DNA of 64,000 nt from Chloranthus sessilifolius (lineage: Eukaryota > Streptophyta > Magnoliopsida > Chloranthales > Chloranthaceae): assembly GCA_021018995.1 (NCBI GenBank), contig CM037592.1, positions 75,147,301-75,211,300 of the forward strand. Reading direction: 5' to 3'. This document shows, piece by piece, positions 47,952 to 57,261 of the stretch (positions are counted from its first letter, which is position 1; each line of letters opens with the position of its first letter). The position numbers and the translations under genes were made by a program. The notes beneath the pieces were generated by a model that worked only from the letters and a program-made list of their open reading frames with translations, was not told where the DNA came from and did no database searches.

Positions 47952-48032
47952 ACCCATGATGCAAATGTCAATTGTCAGAGGAAGATAGTTACATTTCGCC
48001 CAGATGAGGGTAGATCATTCAAGTTTCTCAGC

Positions 48033-48975
48033 ATGCGATCAACCTTTGTACTATTCATCTCTGCGATCTGTGCAAAACGGATGATGAAAAATGGGTGTAG
48101 TGGATATCAAACATTTTTACAAGAACAGAAGGAGGAGAAGAACATGATAGTAAAAATTTTGTTAGATTGTGAGTTTCAAGATATTTTTTCGGAAGAGTTG
48201 CCGGGATTGCCGCCTGATAAAGAGGTTGAGTTTGCCATAGACATAGCCCCAGGTACTGAACTAGTGTCTAAAGTGACATATAGAATGACTCCAGCTGAAT
48301 TGAAAGAGTTGAAAGATCAATTACAAGAGTTGTTAGATAAAGGTTTTATAAGACCAAGTGTGTCTCCGTCGGGGGCACCGGTCTTATTCGTTAAGAAGGA
48401 GGATGGGTCGATGAGATTGTGCGTCAACTATCTTCATTTGAATAAATTAACTATCAAGAATCGATATGCTTTGCCAAGAATCGATGAACTATCTGATCAG
48501 CTACAAGCGGCAAGATTCTTTTCCAAGATAGACTTGAGATCGGGTTGTCATCAGCTGAAGGTGAAAGTTGAGGATGTTTAGAAGACGACATTCAGAACTA
48601 GGTATGGGTCTCATGAATAGAGTATTCAAGTCACATCTGGATACATGTGTTGTGGTGTTCGTAGATGATATTCTTATATTCTCAAAGTGCCGAGAGGAAT
48701 ATGAGCAACATCTGAGGATTGCTCTGCAGACGTTGCATGAACACCAGCTATATGCTAAAATTAGTAAACTCTTTAGGACATGTGGTCTTAGAAGTAGGTG
48801 TTACTATGGATCCTACAAAGATCGAGGCAGTAATGAAATGCGAACAATCGCAAACTGTGATAGAGATTAGCGATTTCCTTGGTCTGGATAGATACTACAG
48901 GAGGTTTGTGGAAGGGCTCTCAAATATTTCGAGGCTACTCATGAAACTTATAAGAAAAGATATTAAATTTGAGTA
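48033..48975 (+). pseudogene. pol: Tekay reverse transcriptase, broken
   Basis: The first 182 codons are open, with [40 protein letters not shown] and [21 protein letters not shown] stop (48579) then follows. About 57 bases encoding the family's HYEFLVMPFGLTNAPAAF segment are deleted between TTFRTRYG and LMNRVFK. The catalytic VFVDDILIFS is intact (48655-48685). A frame change near 48770 leads into LGHVVLEVGVTMDPTKIEAV and FLGLDRYYRRFVEGLS. Confidence 0.9.
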
Positions 48976-49400
48976 GAATGAGGAATGTGAAAAGAGTTTC
49001 CAAGAACTCAAGAAGAGATTGACATTAGCACAAGTGTTAGCCATTCCATCAGGGAGTGGAGGTTTTGTGGTGTATAGCGACGCATCAGAATAGGAAGGTT
49101 ATTACCTATGGATCTAGACAACTTAAGGATCATAAAAAGAACTATCCGACGCATGACCTTGAGCTAGCGGTTGTGATATTTGTACTGAAGGTATGGAGAC
49201 ATTATTTATATAGAGAAACCTTTAAGAGTTTCACAGACAACAAGAGTCTCAAGAATTTGTTCACACAAAAGGACTTGAATATGAGACAGAGACGGTAGAT
49301 GGAATTTCTTAAGGACTACGATTGCTCCATTCAATATCATCCGGGCAAAGCAAACATTGTTGCGGATGCTTTGATTTAGAAGACTTCAGCTCAGTTACCG
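48976..49400 (+). pseudogene. pol: Tekay RNase H, broken
   Basis: NEECEKSFQELKKRLTLA and VVYSDASE (catalytic Asp) precede a frame with [20 protein letters not shown] and [20 protein letters not shown], then MEFLKDYDCSIQYHPGKANI. Stops at 48974, 49092 and 49296 and two frame changes disable it. Confidence 0.85.
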
Positions 49401-49907
49401 TGTCTTATTTTGGGACTCCGTAGATGGAAGCTGTTAGAGGGCATATTGTTGTATGATACGAAGATGGAGGTGAAAGCTTCAGGAGCTTTCTTAGCAAATG
49501 TTATGATCAGACCAGTGATTTTCGATCGCATATATGAGCTTCAGATGAAAGATGATGAATTGCTAAAAATTCGACAAGGGGTTGAAGATGGTACTAGCTC
49601 AGATTTTTCTATCAAGAGTGATGGATCGGTATTATTCAAAGGGCGTTTGTAAGTGCCTACCGATGTCGATATGCGTCATACTATTTTAGAAGAAGCCCAT
49701 AAGTCAAAATATGCAATCCATTTGGGTGGTACAACGATGTATCAAGATCTGAAGAAAAGCTTTTGGCGGAGAGGTTTGAAGAAAGACGTAGCTAAGTATG
49801 TCTCAAATGCTTGGTATATCAGCAGGTGAAGGTGGATTACTGGCATCCATCAGGGTTATTACAACCGTTGCCGCTACCTAAGTGGATGTGGGAATCTATT
49901 TCTATGG
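49401..49907 (+). pseudogene. pol: Tekay integrase N-terminal part, truncated
   Basis: It runs from LRRWKLLEGILLYDTKMEVK to the zinc-finger segment MRHTILEEAHKSKYAIHLGG and on to QQVKVDYWHPSGLLQPLPLP. The frame ends at ESISMG, just before the integrase core (family ESISMDFV). At this point the DNA continues as the minus strand of a Tat element. Confidence 0.88.
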
Positions 49908-50021
49908 GAACCTCCTCGTCCAGACTCGTGATCCCTACCTCTTCTTGTATTTCTACAAGGAAGGGGTCGATTTCACGTGGGATGGCTATTTTGATTAAGG
50001 CACCCTTTTGTGGGACATTTT

Positions 50022-50326
50022 CTGGAATTTTAAATGACAATATTTTTGAACTTTGGATTTTTTCAATGTTTTTGGGATTTTATGTTTTTTCCATGTTTTT
50101 GAGATTTTGTATTCTTTCCATGTTTTCGAGATTTTTGTTTTCTTTGGAGACAGATCCTTGGCAACGCGAGTTTGTGTATATACAAGGTATTGCCTGCCAA
50201 GGGCTTATCTCACTTTTTATAGGTTGCTTTTTTTTGGGAAACAGGCGTCAAACTTTAGGCCACTTCCTGCTTCCAGAGTTTGGGGCAAAGATGCCCAGTT
50301 GCGTACCTGAGGGGCCGCTTCTTTAC
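50022..50326 (-). other. Conserved protease-RT intron, second copy
   Basis: On the minus strand the donor ATAG|GTAAAG (50327/50326) and acceptor TTCCAG|AAAA (50022/50021) bound 305 bases, at the same place and phase as in the plus-strand Tat. A ~31-bp unit containing AAAACATGGAAA-like sequence is repeated three times near its 3' end (about 50045-50145). Confidence 0.75.
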
Positions 50327-50716
50327 CTATTGGGATGGAGGGTGCTGACTAATATGGCTCATTGGAGTCAACCTCCATCATATTGATCCCAATTTCATCT
50401 GAGATCAGGTCCTTAGGTACCGACCGTCATTCCTCGAAAAGGGATAACACAGCCAAATCTATCTCCAAGCTGGGAAGGGAGATTTGGGGATTGGTGGGAT
50501 GGACTGGGGCTATGGGTCTGTGTGGGGTCAAATGGGTTGCCCCATTTCGATCGATCTTTATGACACCTGCACTGACAAAAGAATCCCTGATGAGTGGCCT
50601 AGCGTGAGGTTCCTCTTCTATGTTGATTCCTCGAGCTCTTACAGTCGCAGCGACCCTGGATTTTTCTTTGGCCTCTCGGACCTCTTACTCTGTGGGTTTA
50701 TATCCTAGCCCGAATC

Positions 50717-52387
50717 TTACTTTTGTCCCTTAGCCATAACTAGCTCTCTTCTGCCTTGTAATTTGGATCCTAGACCCCTTCCTTTCTGATAGTCCCACTT
50801 TTGGAGCATTGCCACTGCCGCTACCATACCGCCTCCCGTTTTAGACATGATGTCGTCAATGGGTTCTGGGAGTATAGCTGACACCTCATACTCAAAATTG
50901 TGGAGGTCGACGTCCTCAGTAGTGTGTGGGACATCTAGCATATTGGGTTTTTCAATGCTGTTGGCGGCCTTTTCTTTCTCACTATGCCCCTCTCCAATGA
51001 TCGTGATGATCTTATGCCCAGATGCAAATTTGAGTTTCTGGTGCAATGTGGAAGGTATGGCTCTGACTTCATGTAGCCACGGGCGCCCCAATAACAGATT
51101 AAATGAGGATTTGATATCCATGACTTGAAACAAGATGGAAAAGGTCATTGGCCCTATCAATAGCTCAAGATCAACTTCTCCCATTATTTCTCTCCTGGTA
51201 TTGTAAAACCCTCTAACGCTGGTTCTAGTGGGCCTTAACATGCACGGATCAACCCCAATCTTGGTGGCGGTTCTCAACGGGCATATATTTAATGCAGACT
51301 TATTATCAATTAGTACCAAGGGGATAATCATATTTCCGGACTCAACGGTTATATTCAAAGATTTTGAGTGGCTACCTCCTTCCTTAGGTAAATCAGAGTC
51401 AGAAAATGAAATGGCATTTGGGGCCATCACTTGACCAATTATCTGCCCGACTTCATCTGGGCTAACTTGGAGTGATACATGCGCATTTTTTAACGCCCCC
51501 ATTAATACTTGAAAATGGAGTGGGGACGTTATTAACAGATCCCATACAGTGATATGGGCAGGCATTCTTCTCAGCTGAGTCTCCAGTATATATTCTCGAC
51601 TCATCTTCTCGAAGGGGTTCACCGCACTGTCTTTCTTTCCTTCGAGTTGGGCCTGTGCTGCTGCTAGTATTTTTGGTTGCTTTGATATCCTCCCTGATCT
51701 GGTAACAAAATCTACTGCCCCTTCTCTACTGCTGCTTCCGGCATTGACATCTGTTTGTTCATAGCTTAGTGGGACCTGATGAGGATCATAGGTTGGTCCT
51801 GAGAGCTGGAGTGGTGTGGCAGTCGGTGCTTGAGATACTTCTACGGTGGGCTCAGAGGGCATGGGCAACACCTGATTTATTTCAGTAGTTGAGGGTTGGG
51901 TGGAAAGATTGGGCCAAATGGGGGTGGTAAAGCTTGAGGGTGGTGGTATTGGAGGGAAGGAGGTAAAAGTAGGCCATTGATAGCTGGTAGGTGTTGGCGA
52001 GAGATGGGGGGTCTGATGGGCCGTTAGGTAATTGATCGAGGTGGCGGAGTTCACCAATGGCTGAACTAGGGGTGATGGGGTTGGCGTAGGCCATTGATAA
52101 CTGATAGGTGTGGGTGTTGGATTGGAGGCCTGGTGGCTTAAAGGGTAATCGATGGGGGTTGTGGTGTATGGTGGTAGTTGAAACGGGGCGGGCACAGGCC
52201 ATTGATAACTGGTGGGTGCGGGTGTAGGATTGGGGGCCTGTTGGCTCATCGGATAATTGATGGGGGTCGTGGTGTATGGTTGGTATGCATTGATATTCAC
52301 ATAATTGATGGGTGTGGGCGATGAAAAGTATGCCCTGAGATCCAAGGTATCTATTTGTGGAGTCGGGTTGGGGAAATAATCTGACAA
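50717..52387 (-). CDS. pol: Tat gag-tail/protease/G-patch polyprotein segment
   Basis: A 556-codon open frame. Residues ~1-190 are Pro/Thr/Tyr-rich, with three to four copies of a ~35-40 residue unit ending SYQWP. Residues ~230-330 include TRSGRISKQPK and REYILETQLRRMPAHITVWD. The aspartic protease spans about 345-460. Its active site reads LVLIDNKSALNICP, with Lys for the Gly of DNGSA, so activity is doubtful. The family signature FNLLLGRPWLHEVRAIPSTL is intact. Near the end GGGMVAAVAMLQKWDYQKGR and GLGSKLQGRREL form a G-patch-like RNA-binding motif. The start used is the first ATG after the preceding stop; the real protein probably continues from gag. Downstream it leads to the intron at 50326. 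Confidence 0.85.
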   Translation of the reverse strand: MSDYFPNPTPQIDTLDLRAYFSSPTPINYVNINAYQPYTTTPINYPMSQQAPNPTPAPTSYQWPVPAPFQLPPYTTTPIDYPLSHQASNPTPTPISYQWPTPTPSPLVQPLVNSATSINYLTAHQTPHLSPTPTSYQWPTFTSFPPIPPPSSFTTPIWPNLSTQPSTTEINQVLPMPSEPTVEVSQAPTATPLQLSGPTYDPHQVPLSYEQTDVNAGSSSREGAVDFVTRSGRISKQPKILAAAQAQLEGKKDSAVNPFEKMSREYILETQLRRMPAHITVWDLLITSPLHFQVLMGALKNAHVSLQVSPDEVGQIIGQVMAPNAISFSDSDLPKEGGSHSKSLNITVESGNMIIPLVLIDNKSALNICPLRTATKIGVDPCMLRPTRTSVRGFYNTRREIMGEVDLELLIGPMTFSILFQVMDIKSSFNLLLGRPWLHEVRAIPSTLHQKLKFASGHKIITIIGEGHSEKEKAANSIEKPNMLDVPHTTEDVDLHNFEYEVSAILPEPIDDIMSKTGGGMVAAVAMLQKWDYQKGRGLGSKLQGRRELVMAKGQK

Positions 52388-52407
52388 ATTTAGGGGTTCA
52401 ACTACCC

Positions 52408-52893
52408 CTATATTCCTCTCTTCATGTTTCTTAACAGCGATACTACATAACTCTCTAGATCACTAATATAATCGGATGGGTCAAATTCGAATTCCTCCTC
52501 ATCTTCTATCATTCCGATGGTGGGTCTAGGACTTACTCCTCCGGTAGGATGTGGGGGTAGTGGTACTTGGTGGATATTAGTATGTTGAGAGGGTGCAGGG
52601 GGAATGATTTTCTCGACATCGATTAAATCTTGGATGGCGTGCTTCAATGGGAAGCAACGATCTGTAGGGTGATCCGGACCCTGATGAAAATTATAGTGGG
52701 TATTTGGGTCATAGTTCTTTGGGATTGGGTTAGGAGGAGGTTGCGGTTGGCGGATAGCCACTAATCCCTTTTCTACTAACAGGGGTAAAAGTACACTCAA
52801 AGATTGCCCCAGAGGTGTAAAGACTCGCTCGTAGCAGGCTCTCCTCTGTTTCGGGGTCATTTGCATTCCTTGCCCATTCCCCATTCTTTGCAT
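52408..52893 (-). CDS. gag: Tat gag C-terminal segment
   Basis: A 161-codon frame. It holds RRACYERVFTPLGQSLSVLL, a segment also seen in the plus-strand Tat at 9927-9978. The Tat-type Cys/His segment follows: YNFHQGPDHPTDRCFPLKHA, whose spacing recalls the GAPGHxxxxC motif of Tat gag, then IQDLID. The C-terminus is acidic (EDEEEFEFDPSDYISDLESY). Short gaps with stops separate it from the capsid frame (52996) and the protease frame (52387), so it is a piece of one disrupted gag-pro frame. Confidence 0.8.
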   Translation of the reverse strand: MQRMGNGQGMQMTPKQRRACYERVFTPLGQSLSVLLPLLVEKGLVAIRQPQPPPNPIPKNYDPNTHYNFHQGPDHPTDRCFPLKHAIQDLIDVEKIIPPAPSQHTNIHQVPLPPHPTGGVSPRPTIGMIEDEEEFEFDPSDYISDLESYVVSLLRNMKRGI

Positions 52894-52995
52894 CTGCTCA
52901 GGCCTAACTAGTACTAGTGGGACTGCCTGAAATTAAAACAGAGCAGTATTATTATTGGGCCTGGTGTTGGCTATGTTGTGGACATGGCCCCCTAT

Positions 52996-54189
52996 TCATT
53001 TCTCGTTCCTCTGCTCAGAAAATCTTCTGACCCCGCTAGGGCCCCCTGAAGTATTCTTACTTAAACGCCCTTCCCTGATGGCATCCTTGCAGTGGTTGGC
53101 ATTCCACACCAAATAAGCAAAACTAGACTGCTGTTGGTATACAAGAAAATCAGAGATCACTGGTAGAGTGTTCTTTGCAATCATCTCTATCTGCTCATCA
53201 TCTGGTATTCTATTTCTGACTTGAGCTGTCAGTGCTCTCCATCGCCCTATGTAGTCACTGAAGGCCTCGTTTGGATTTTGCTTCAAACGGGCTAAATCAG
53301 ACTTGCGTGGTTCAATATCAGTATTACAGACATACTGTTCCTGGAATAAATGCGCCAAATCTTTCCATGTCTTCATCATGGATGGTTCAAGAGATGTGAA
53401 CCACCTCAGGGCCGGTCCGATCAAACTATCCTGAAAGACTTTTATTAGCAATCTTTTATCCCTGCCGTACTGGCACATGTCCCCATAATAGGACTTGAGG
53501 TGTGCGATCGGGTTGCCCGTGCAATTGTACTTGTCGAATACTGGCATTTTAAATTTGGGGGGCAAGGGGACCTCAACGAACAGGCATAGGTCTGTGACGT
53601 CTGTGGCATGGATTTCAGTGCCACCCATTTCCATTAGCTGCTTTTGTATTTTGTCTAACTGTTCTTTCAGCTGCTCTGACTCTTTAGATATAGGGGTCGC
53701 TTTCTCGACCGTCAGTCGGACTTCACTCTGGGCTACCAGGGGGTGGGCAATTACTGGTGGAGGGTTGAGGGTGGTCAATGCCCTAGCATAGGGCTCACTG
53801 TTCCTAATCTCGCCCTCTTCATACTGCTGGTCAGCGTAATGTGCAGTGAAGGCGGGATTCTCCTGTTGTTGTTGCATGGGTTGGACTGGAATAGCATGAG
53901 TGGAGGCTGGGTGAGCCCATTGGGGGTGAGGAAAGGTTTGTTGGGTGATGGGCATTTGGCTTTGAGGTGGGGTCGGATAGGGCCATTGGGTGTGAGGGAT
54001 GGTTTGGGGATGGCCTTGGGGTGTGTGGCCATGGGGAAATTGGGTTTGAGGTATGGCATGGGTTTGACCCAGATGTGAAGGTTGGGTTAAATGTTGGAGG
54101 TGTTGTGGAAGGTATGAGTGTGGGGTTTGGGTTTGGGCCATGAACCCATGATCATTTTGGGCCATAGGCCACTGATGGGTTTGGGCCAT
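52996..54189 (-). CDS. gag: Tat gag capsid segment
   Basis: A 397-codon frame. Residues 1-150 are Gln/Pro/His-rich low-complexity sequence with MAQTHQWPMAQ-type repeats. A coiled-coil-like SKESEQLKEQLDKIQKQLME follows at about 170-190. The conserved capsid region spans about 205-370: KFKMPVFDKYNCTGNPIAHL, FTSLEPSMMKTWKDLAHLF and FSDYIGRWRALTAQVRNRIP. It is intact here, while the plus-strand Tat has three stops. Its first codons overlap the end of the upstream frame (54152) in another frame, suggesting a frameshift within the repeats. Confidence 0.88.
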   Translation of the reverse strand: MAQTHQWPMAQNDHGFMAQTQTPHSYLPQHLQHLTQPSHLGQTHAIPQTQFPHGHTPQGHPQTIPHTQWPYPTPPQSQMPITQQTFPHPQWAHPASTHAIPVQPMQQQQENPAFTAHYADQQYEEGEIRNSEPYARALTTLNPPPVIAHPLVAQSEVRLTVEKATPISKESEQLKEQLDKIQKQLMEMGGTEIHATDVTDLCLFVEVPLPPKFKMPVFDKYNCTGNPIAHLKSYYGDMCQYGRDKRLLIKVFQDSLIGPALRWFTSLEPSMMKTWKDLAHLFQEQYVCNTDIEPRKSDLARLKQNPNEAFSDYIGRWRALTAQVRNRIPDDEQIEMIAKNTLPVISDFLVYQQQSSFAYLVWNANHCKDAIREGRLSKNTSGGPSGVRRFSEQRNEK

Positions 54190-55600
54190 GGACCCCTAGT
54201 AGGTTTGGGCCATGGGCCCTGGATAGGTTTGGGCCAATGGGCCTGGGTAGGTTTGGGCCATGGGCCCTCAGTGAGTCTGGTCCAATGGGCCTTGGTGGGT
54301 TTGGGCCATGGGCTCTCGGTGGGTCTGGCCCAATTGGCCTTTGTGGGTTTTGGCTATGGGCCCTTGGTGCGTCTTGCCCAATGGGCCTTGATGGGTCTGG
54401 GCCATGAGACCCTGTTGGGACTGGCCCGATGGGCCTTGTTAGGTATGGCCCGATGGGCCTTGTTGGGTCTGGGCCATGGGCCATTGGTGGATTTGGCCTG
54501 ATGGGCCTTGCTGGGTCTGTCCCATGGCCATTAGTGGATTTGGGCAATGGGCCCCTGATGGGTTTGGCCCAATGGGCCCTGGGGGATATGGGTAATGGGG
54601 TTTTGGGCCAATGGGCCTTGGGGATGATGGGTAGTGGGGTATTGGGCCATGGGGCCCTGGAGATTATGGATGGTGGGGTATTGGGCCGTGGGGCCCTGAG
54701 ATGTGTGGGAAAAGGGGGTTTGGGCCAATGGGCCTTGGGGTATGTAGGAGTTTGGAGTTTGGGCCATTTGGCCTTGGGGTGTATGGATGGTGGGGGGATG
54801 GGCCATGGGGCCTTGGGGCATTGGGGTATGTGGGTGATGGGGGTTTGGATTGTGTGGATTATGGGAGGTTGATGGGGGTCATGGGGGAGTGAAGCATGGG
54901 GGTTTGCTAAGGTATGGGATGGATTCATGGATGTGGGGTGTGGAGGAGAGATATTTTGGGAAGCCCTCCATGAGGAGTATGCTTGGAACATCTCCTCCAT
55001 CATGGCCATGGAAGGGGGGTCGGATGTGGATGGTGGATTTAATGGATGATTGGGTATGGACGGGGTGGATGTGGAAGGAAAATTGGGTATGGCCATGGTA
55101 GATGATGGGATAGGGGATGGATTAAAGGAATGGGGTGGGGCATTGGCAGAGGGGGATGGGTTAGGGATGTTTAAGGATGATGGGGGGTATAGTGTGGGTG
55201 TTTGGGAAAAAATGGGCATGGCCCTGGTAAAAATGGGCATGACCCGGGTAGATGGGGGAAATTGTGGGGGATCGGATAGGGCGTAAGTGGTGTATGTGAA
55301 CGTGGGTGGATCGGGTCTACATGGTGAAGATGGGAAATGGGGCATGGATGTGGGTTGAGAAAATGGGTTAGGGTTTTGCATGGGCATGATTTGGGCAAAA
55401 GATGGGGAATGGGGGGTTAGACTTTGGATATTTTGGGGGGTAATGGTTGGGAATATGGGGTCGCCGAATGGGCCGGTAACGGTAAAAGGTGGTTGGGTGA
55501 GGGGGATGGTGGAAAAGACTTCTCTCGAATGGGAGTGGGTTGGATAATGTGGCAGGGATGAATCGGGATTGGCGTAAACCGAGTGCACTACCCACGACAT
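54152..55600 (-). CDS. gag: Tat gag N-terminal proline-rich repeat region
   Basis: A 482-codon frame starting MSWVVHSVYANPDSS, matching the plus-strand Tat gag start. Residues 1-210 are Pro/Ser/Asn/Thr-rich, ending with PPSMAMMEEMFQAYSSWRA. Residues ~235-480 are irregular tandem repeats of AHGPNxxRPIGPxxxR units. The underlying DNA is a series of TGGGCC/GGCCCA-centred repeats (54180-54860). Because the repeats have no stops in other frames, long spurious frames occur on both strands. The plus-strand Tat carries a much shorter version (8290-8560), so the repeat number varies between copies. No known domain is recognised; an unusual gag extension is the simplest reading. Confidence 0.8.
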   Translation of the reverse strand: MSWVVHSVYANPDSSLPHYPTHSHSREVFSTIPLTQPPFTVTGPFGDPIFPTITPQNIQSLTPHSPSFAQIMPMQNPNPFSQPTSMPHFPSSPCRPDPPTFTYTTYALSDPPQFPPSTRVMPIFTRAMPIFSQTPTLYPPSSLNIPNPSPSANAPPHSFNPSPIPSSTMAIPNFPSTSTPSIPNHPLNPPSTSDPPSMAMMEEMFQAYSSWRASQNISPPHPTSMNPSHTLANPHASLPHDPHQPPIIHTIQTPITHIPQCPKAPWPIPPPSIHPKAKWPKLQTPTYPKAHWPKPPFPTHLRAPRPNTPPSIISRAPWPNTPLPIIPKAHWPKTPLPISPRAHWAKPIRGPLPKSTNGHGTDPARPIRPNPPMAHGPDPTRPIGPYLTRPIGPVPTGSHGPDPSRPIGQDAPRAHSQNPQRPIGPDPPRAHGPNPPRPIGPDSLRAHGPNLPRPIGPNLSRAHGPNLLGVHGPNPSVAYGPK

Positions 55601-57241
55601 TCTTTTAGAGCGGGTCGGGTAAGGGTGCCTTGGAAAAGGCCCAAAAATCCTTTTCCTTCTTCCCCTACTGGATGATGAAGGGCAAGATGATGACGTTGTG
55701 CTGGCACCACAAACTATATATTTTTTGGGTTTTGATTATATATATATATATATATTTTGAACTTTATGAAAATGTTTTTGAAAAACAAAGCTTCTGAGGC
55801 CTTGGAATCCCCTTTTTCGGGTGGCTCTCGTACCTTAATTCAAGACCCGCGGCGACAGTTTTGATGCACTTCGAAAGAATCGAAGGAGAACCTTCGATCT
55901 ATTGAAGGCACGAAAATTGAGGCAAATGAGCCGATCCCCTGAAATGAGACAAAAAGAAGTTGCCCTCTCTTGACTGGGAGGGGCATATTGGGTGTCGGAG
56001 ATGGCGGGGCCTAAACAAGGCACTATGCACACTGATCGAGGAACTCGGGAGGTGGAAAGGGCCAAGGATTCGGGATGGGTGCTGCTAAACAGACCTGGCG
56101 CAACTAATACTTACGCCCAGGTTGTAGGGGAGAAATTTTACACTGGCGCAAATATTAGTAACGCCAAGGTAAAATCGTGGAGTTTAAAGCTAGCGCAACT
56201 ATTAGTTGCGCCAATTATAAATTCCAGCTTTTTGTGCTGGAGCAACTAATACATGCGCCAGCCAAAAGCAGATGCTTCAGAATATTTGACAGCAGGGACT
56301 GATGCCCGAAATGAGTCTTTTTTTTTAGTTTTTGTGGAAGCTAGGCTTCCAAGAACTGAGCTATTTTTTGGTGATCGATTCTCCCCTCACCGTACCTAAA
56401 GGATTGAGTCCGGTATAACTCGCTAGCGCGCTCCCCAAGGGTTTTAAGCTTCAGAATGGGAACCCACCCGATATACCTCCGGCGCAAGCGCCTTCTCAGA
56501 TACTAGGTGGGCTGGGACTTTTCTGGATCATCACCACTAGGGGCTGCCGTCATACTAAGATCCGGGTGTTTGTATGTATGCCTAAACCAACCCCTTTGAA
56601 AAATCTAACCCGCAAAACAAATTAATTAAGCTCCCTAACTTGGTTCAATTTTAATTTTTTTTCAAAGTTTTTTCTTGTTTTTGGAAGTTTTTTTTAGTTT
56701 AAAGACCGGGAGTGATTATCCCGTGCCGCCACTAAGGGTCGGCGTCCACTGTTTAAATATGAAAGTAAAAAAAATAACGGGGCCAGTCAAGCGACTAGGC
56801 GGGAAATGTAAAGTGCTAAAATTTAAAGCTGAATTGTAAAAGGAAGTAAGAAAGGTGCCAGTCAAGTGACTAGGCGAAAATTGTTGAATTTTAAAGCGGA
56901 AACATAGGGGTGAGTAACAAAGGTGCCAGTCAAGTGACTAGGCAAAAATTGCTGAAATTTAAAGCCGAATCATAGGGGTAAGTAAGAAAGGTGCTAGTCA
57001 AGTGACTAGGGGAAAATTGCTGAAATTTAAAGCGGAAACGTAGGGGTGAGTAATAAAGGTGCCAGTCAAGTGACTAGGAAAAAATTGCTGAAATTTAAAG
57101 CCGAATCGTAGGGGTAAGTAAAATGACGTAATCAGAGGGGTGAGTGAAAAAAACCAGCAAAAATAAAATATAAAAAATAGCAATAAAATGTTAGAAAAAA
57201 TTAAAAAAAGGCCTAGTTCAAGGGGAAGCTCTTCTAGCCAC
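55601..57241 (-). other. Tat leader with palindromes and ~70-bp tandem repeats
   Basis: Four palindromic TGGCGCAACTA motifs lie at about 56094-56120, 56142-56168, 56189-56215 and 56236-56262. Five units of ~70 bases containing GCCAGTCAAGTGACTAGG lie at about 56775-57100. An AT microsatellite is at 55737-55756. The plus-strand Tat leader has three palindromes and about two of the 70-bp units. Confidence 0.75.
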
Positions 57242-57259
57242 TCCCCAGCAGAGTCGCCA
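57242..57259 (-). promoter_or_regulatory. Tat primer binding site, second copy
   Basis: Reads TGGCGACTCTGCTGGGGA on the minus strand, identical to 6138-6155, two bases from the LTR end. Confidence 0.85.
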
Positions 57260-57261
57260 TC

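Larger units (their letters stand above)
1641..49907 (+). mobile_element. Tekay/Del-lineage Ty3/gypsy element, interrupted and 3'-truncated
   Basis: This is the outermost layer of the nest. Its 5' LTR is split into 1641-3594 and 45668-45993 by the Athila insertion. It then continues with an iMet-type primer binding site, gag from 46179, protease, RT, RNase H and the zinc-finger part of integrase. The gag N-terminus (MPLRGRG), the single zinc knuckle and the RT/IN sequence resemble the plant chromovirus Tekay/Del clade. Everything after the start of the integrase core, including the expected chromodomain and the 3' LTR, is missing. At about 49908 the sequence changes to a minus-strand Tat element. 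Stops, frameshifts and an RT deletion show the copy is dead. Confidence 0.85.

Noticed and set aside
54118-55286. Several long plus-strand Gly/Leu/Trp-rich frames
   Set aside because: They are antisense shadows of the GGCCCA-repeat gag region, which has no stops in several frames.
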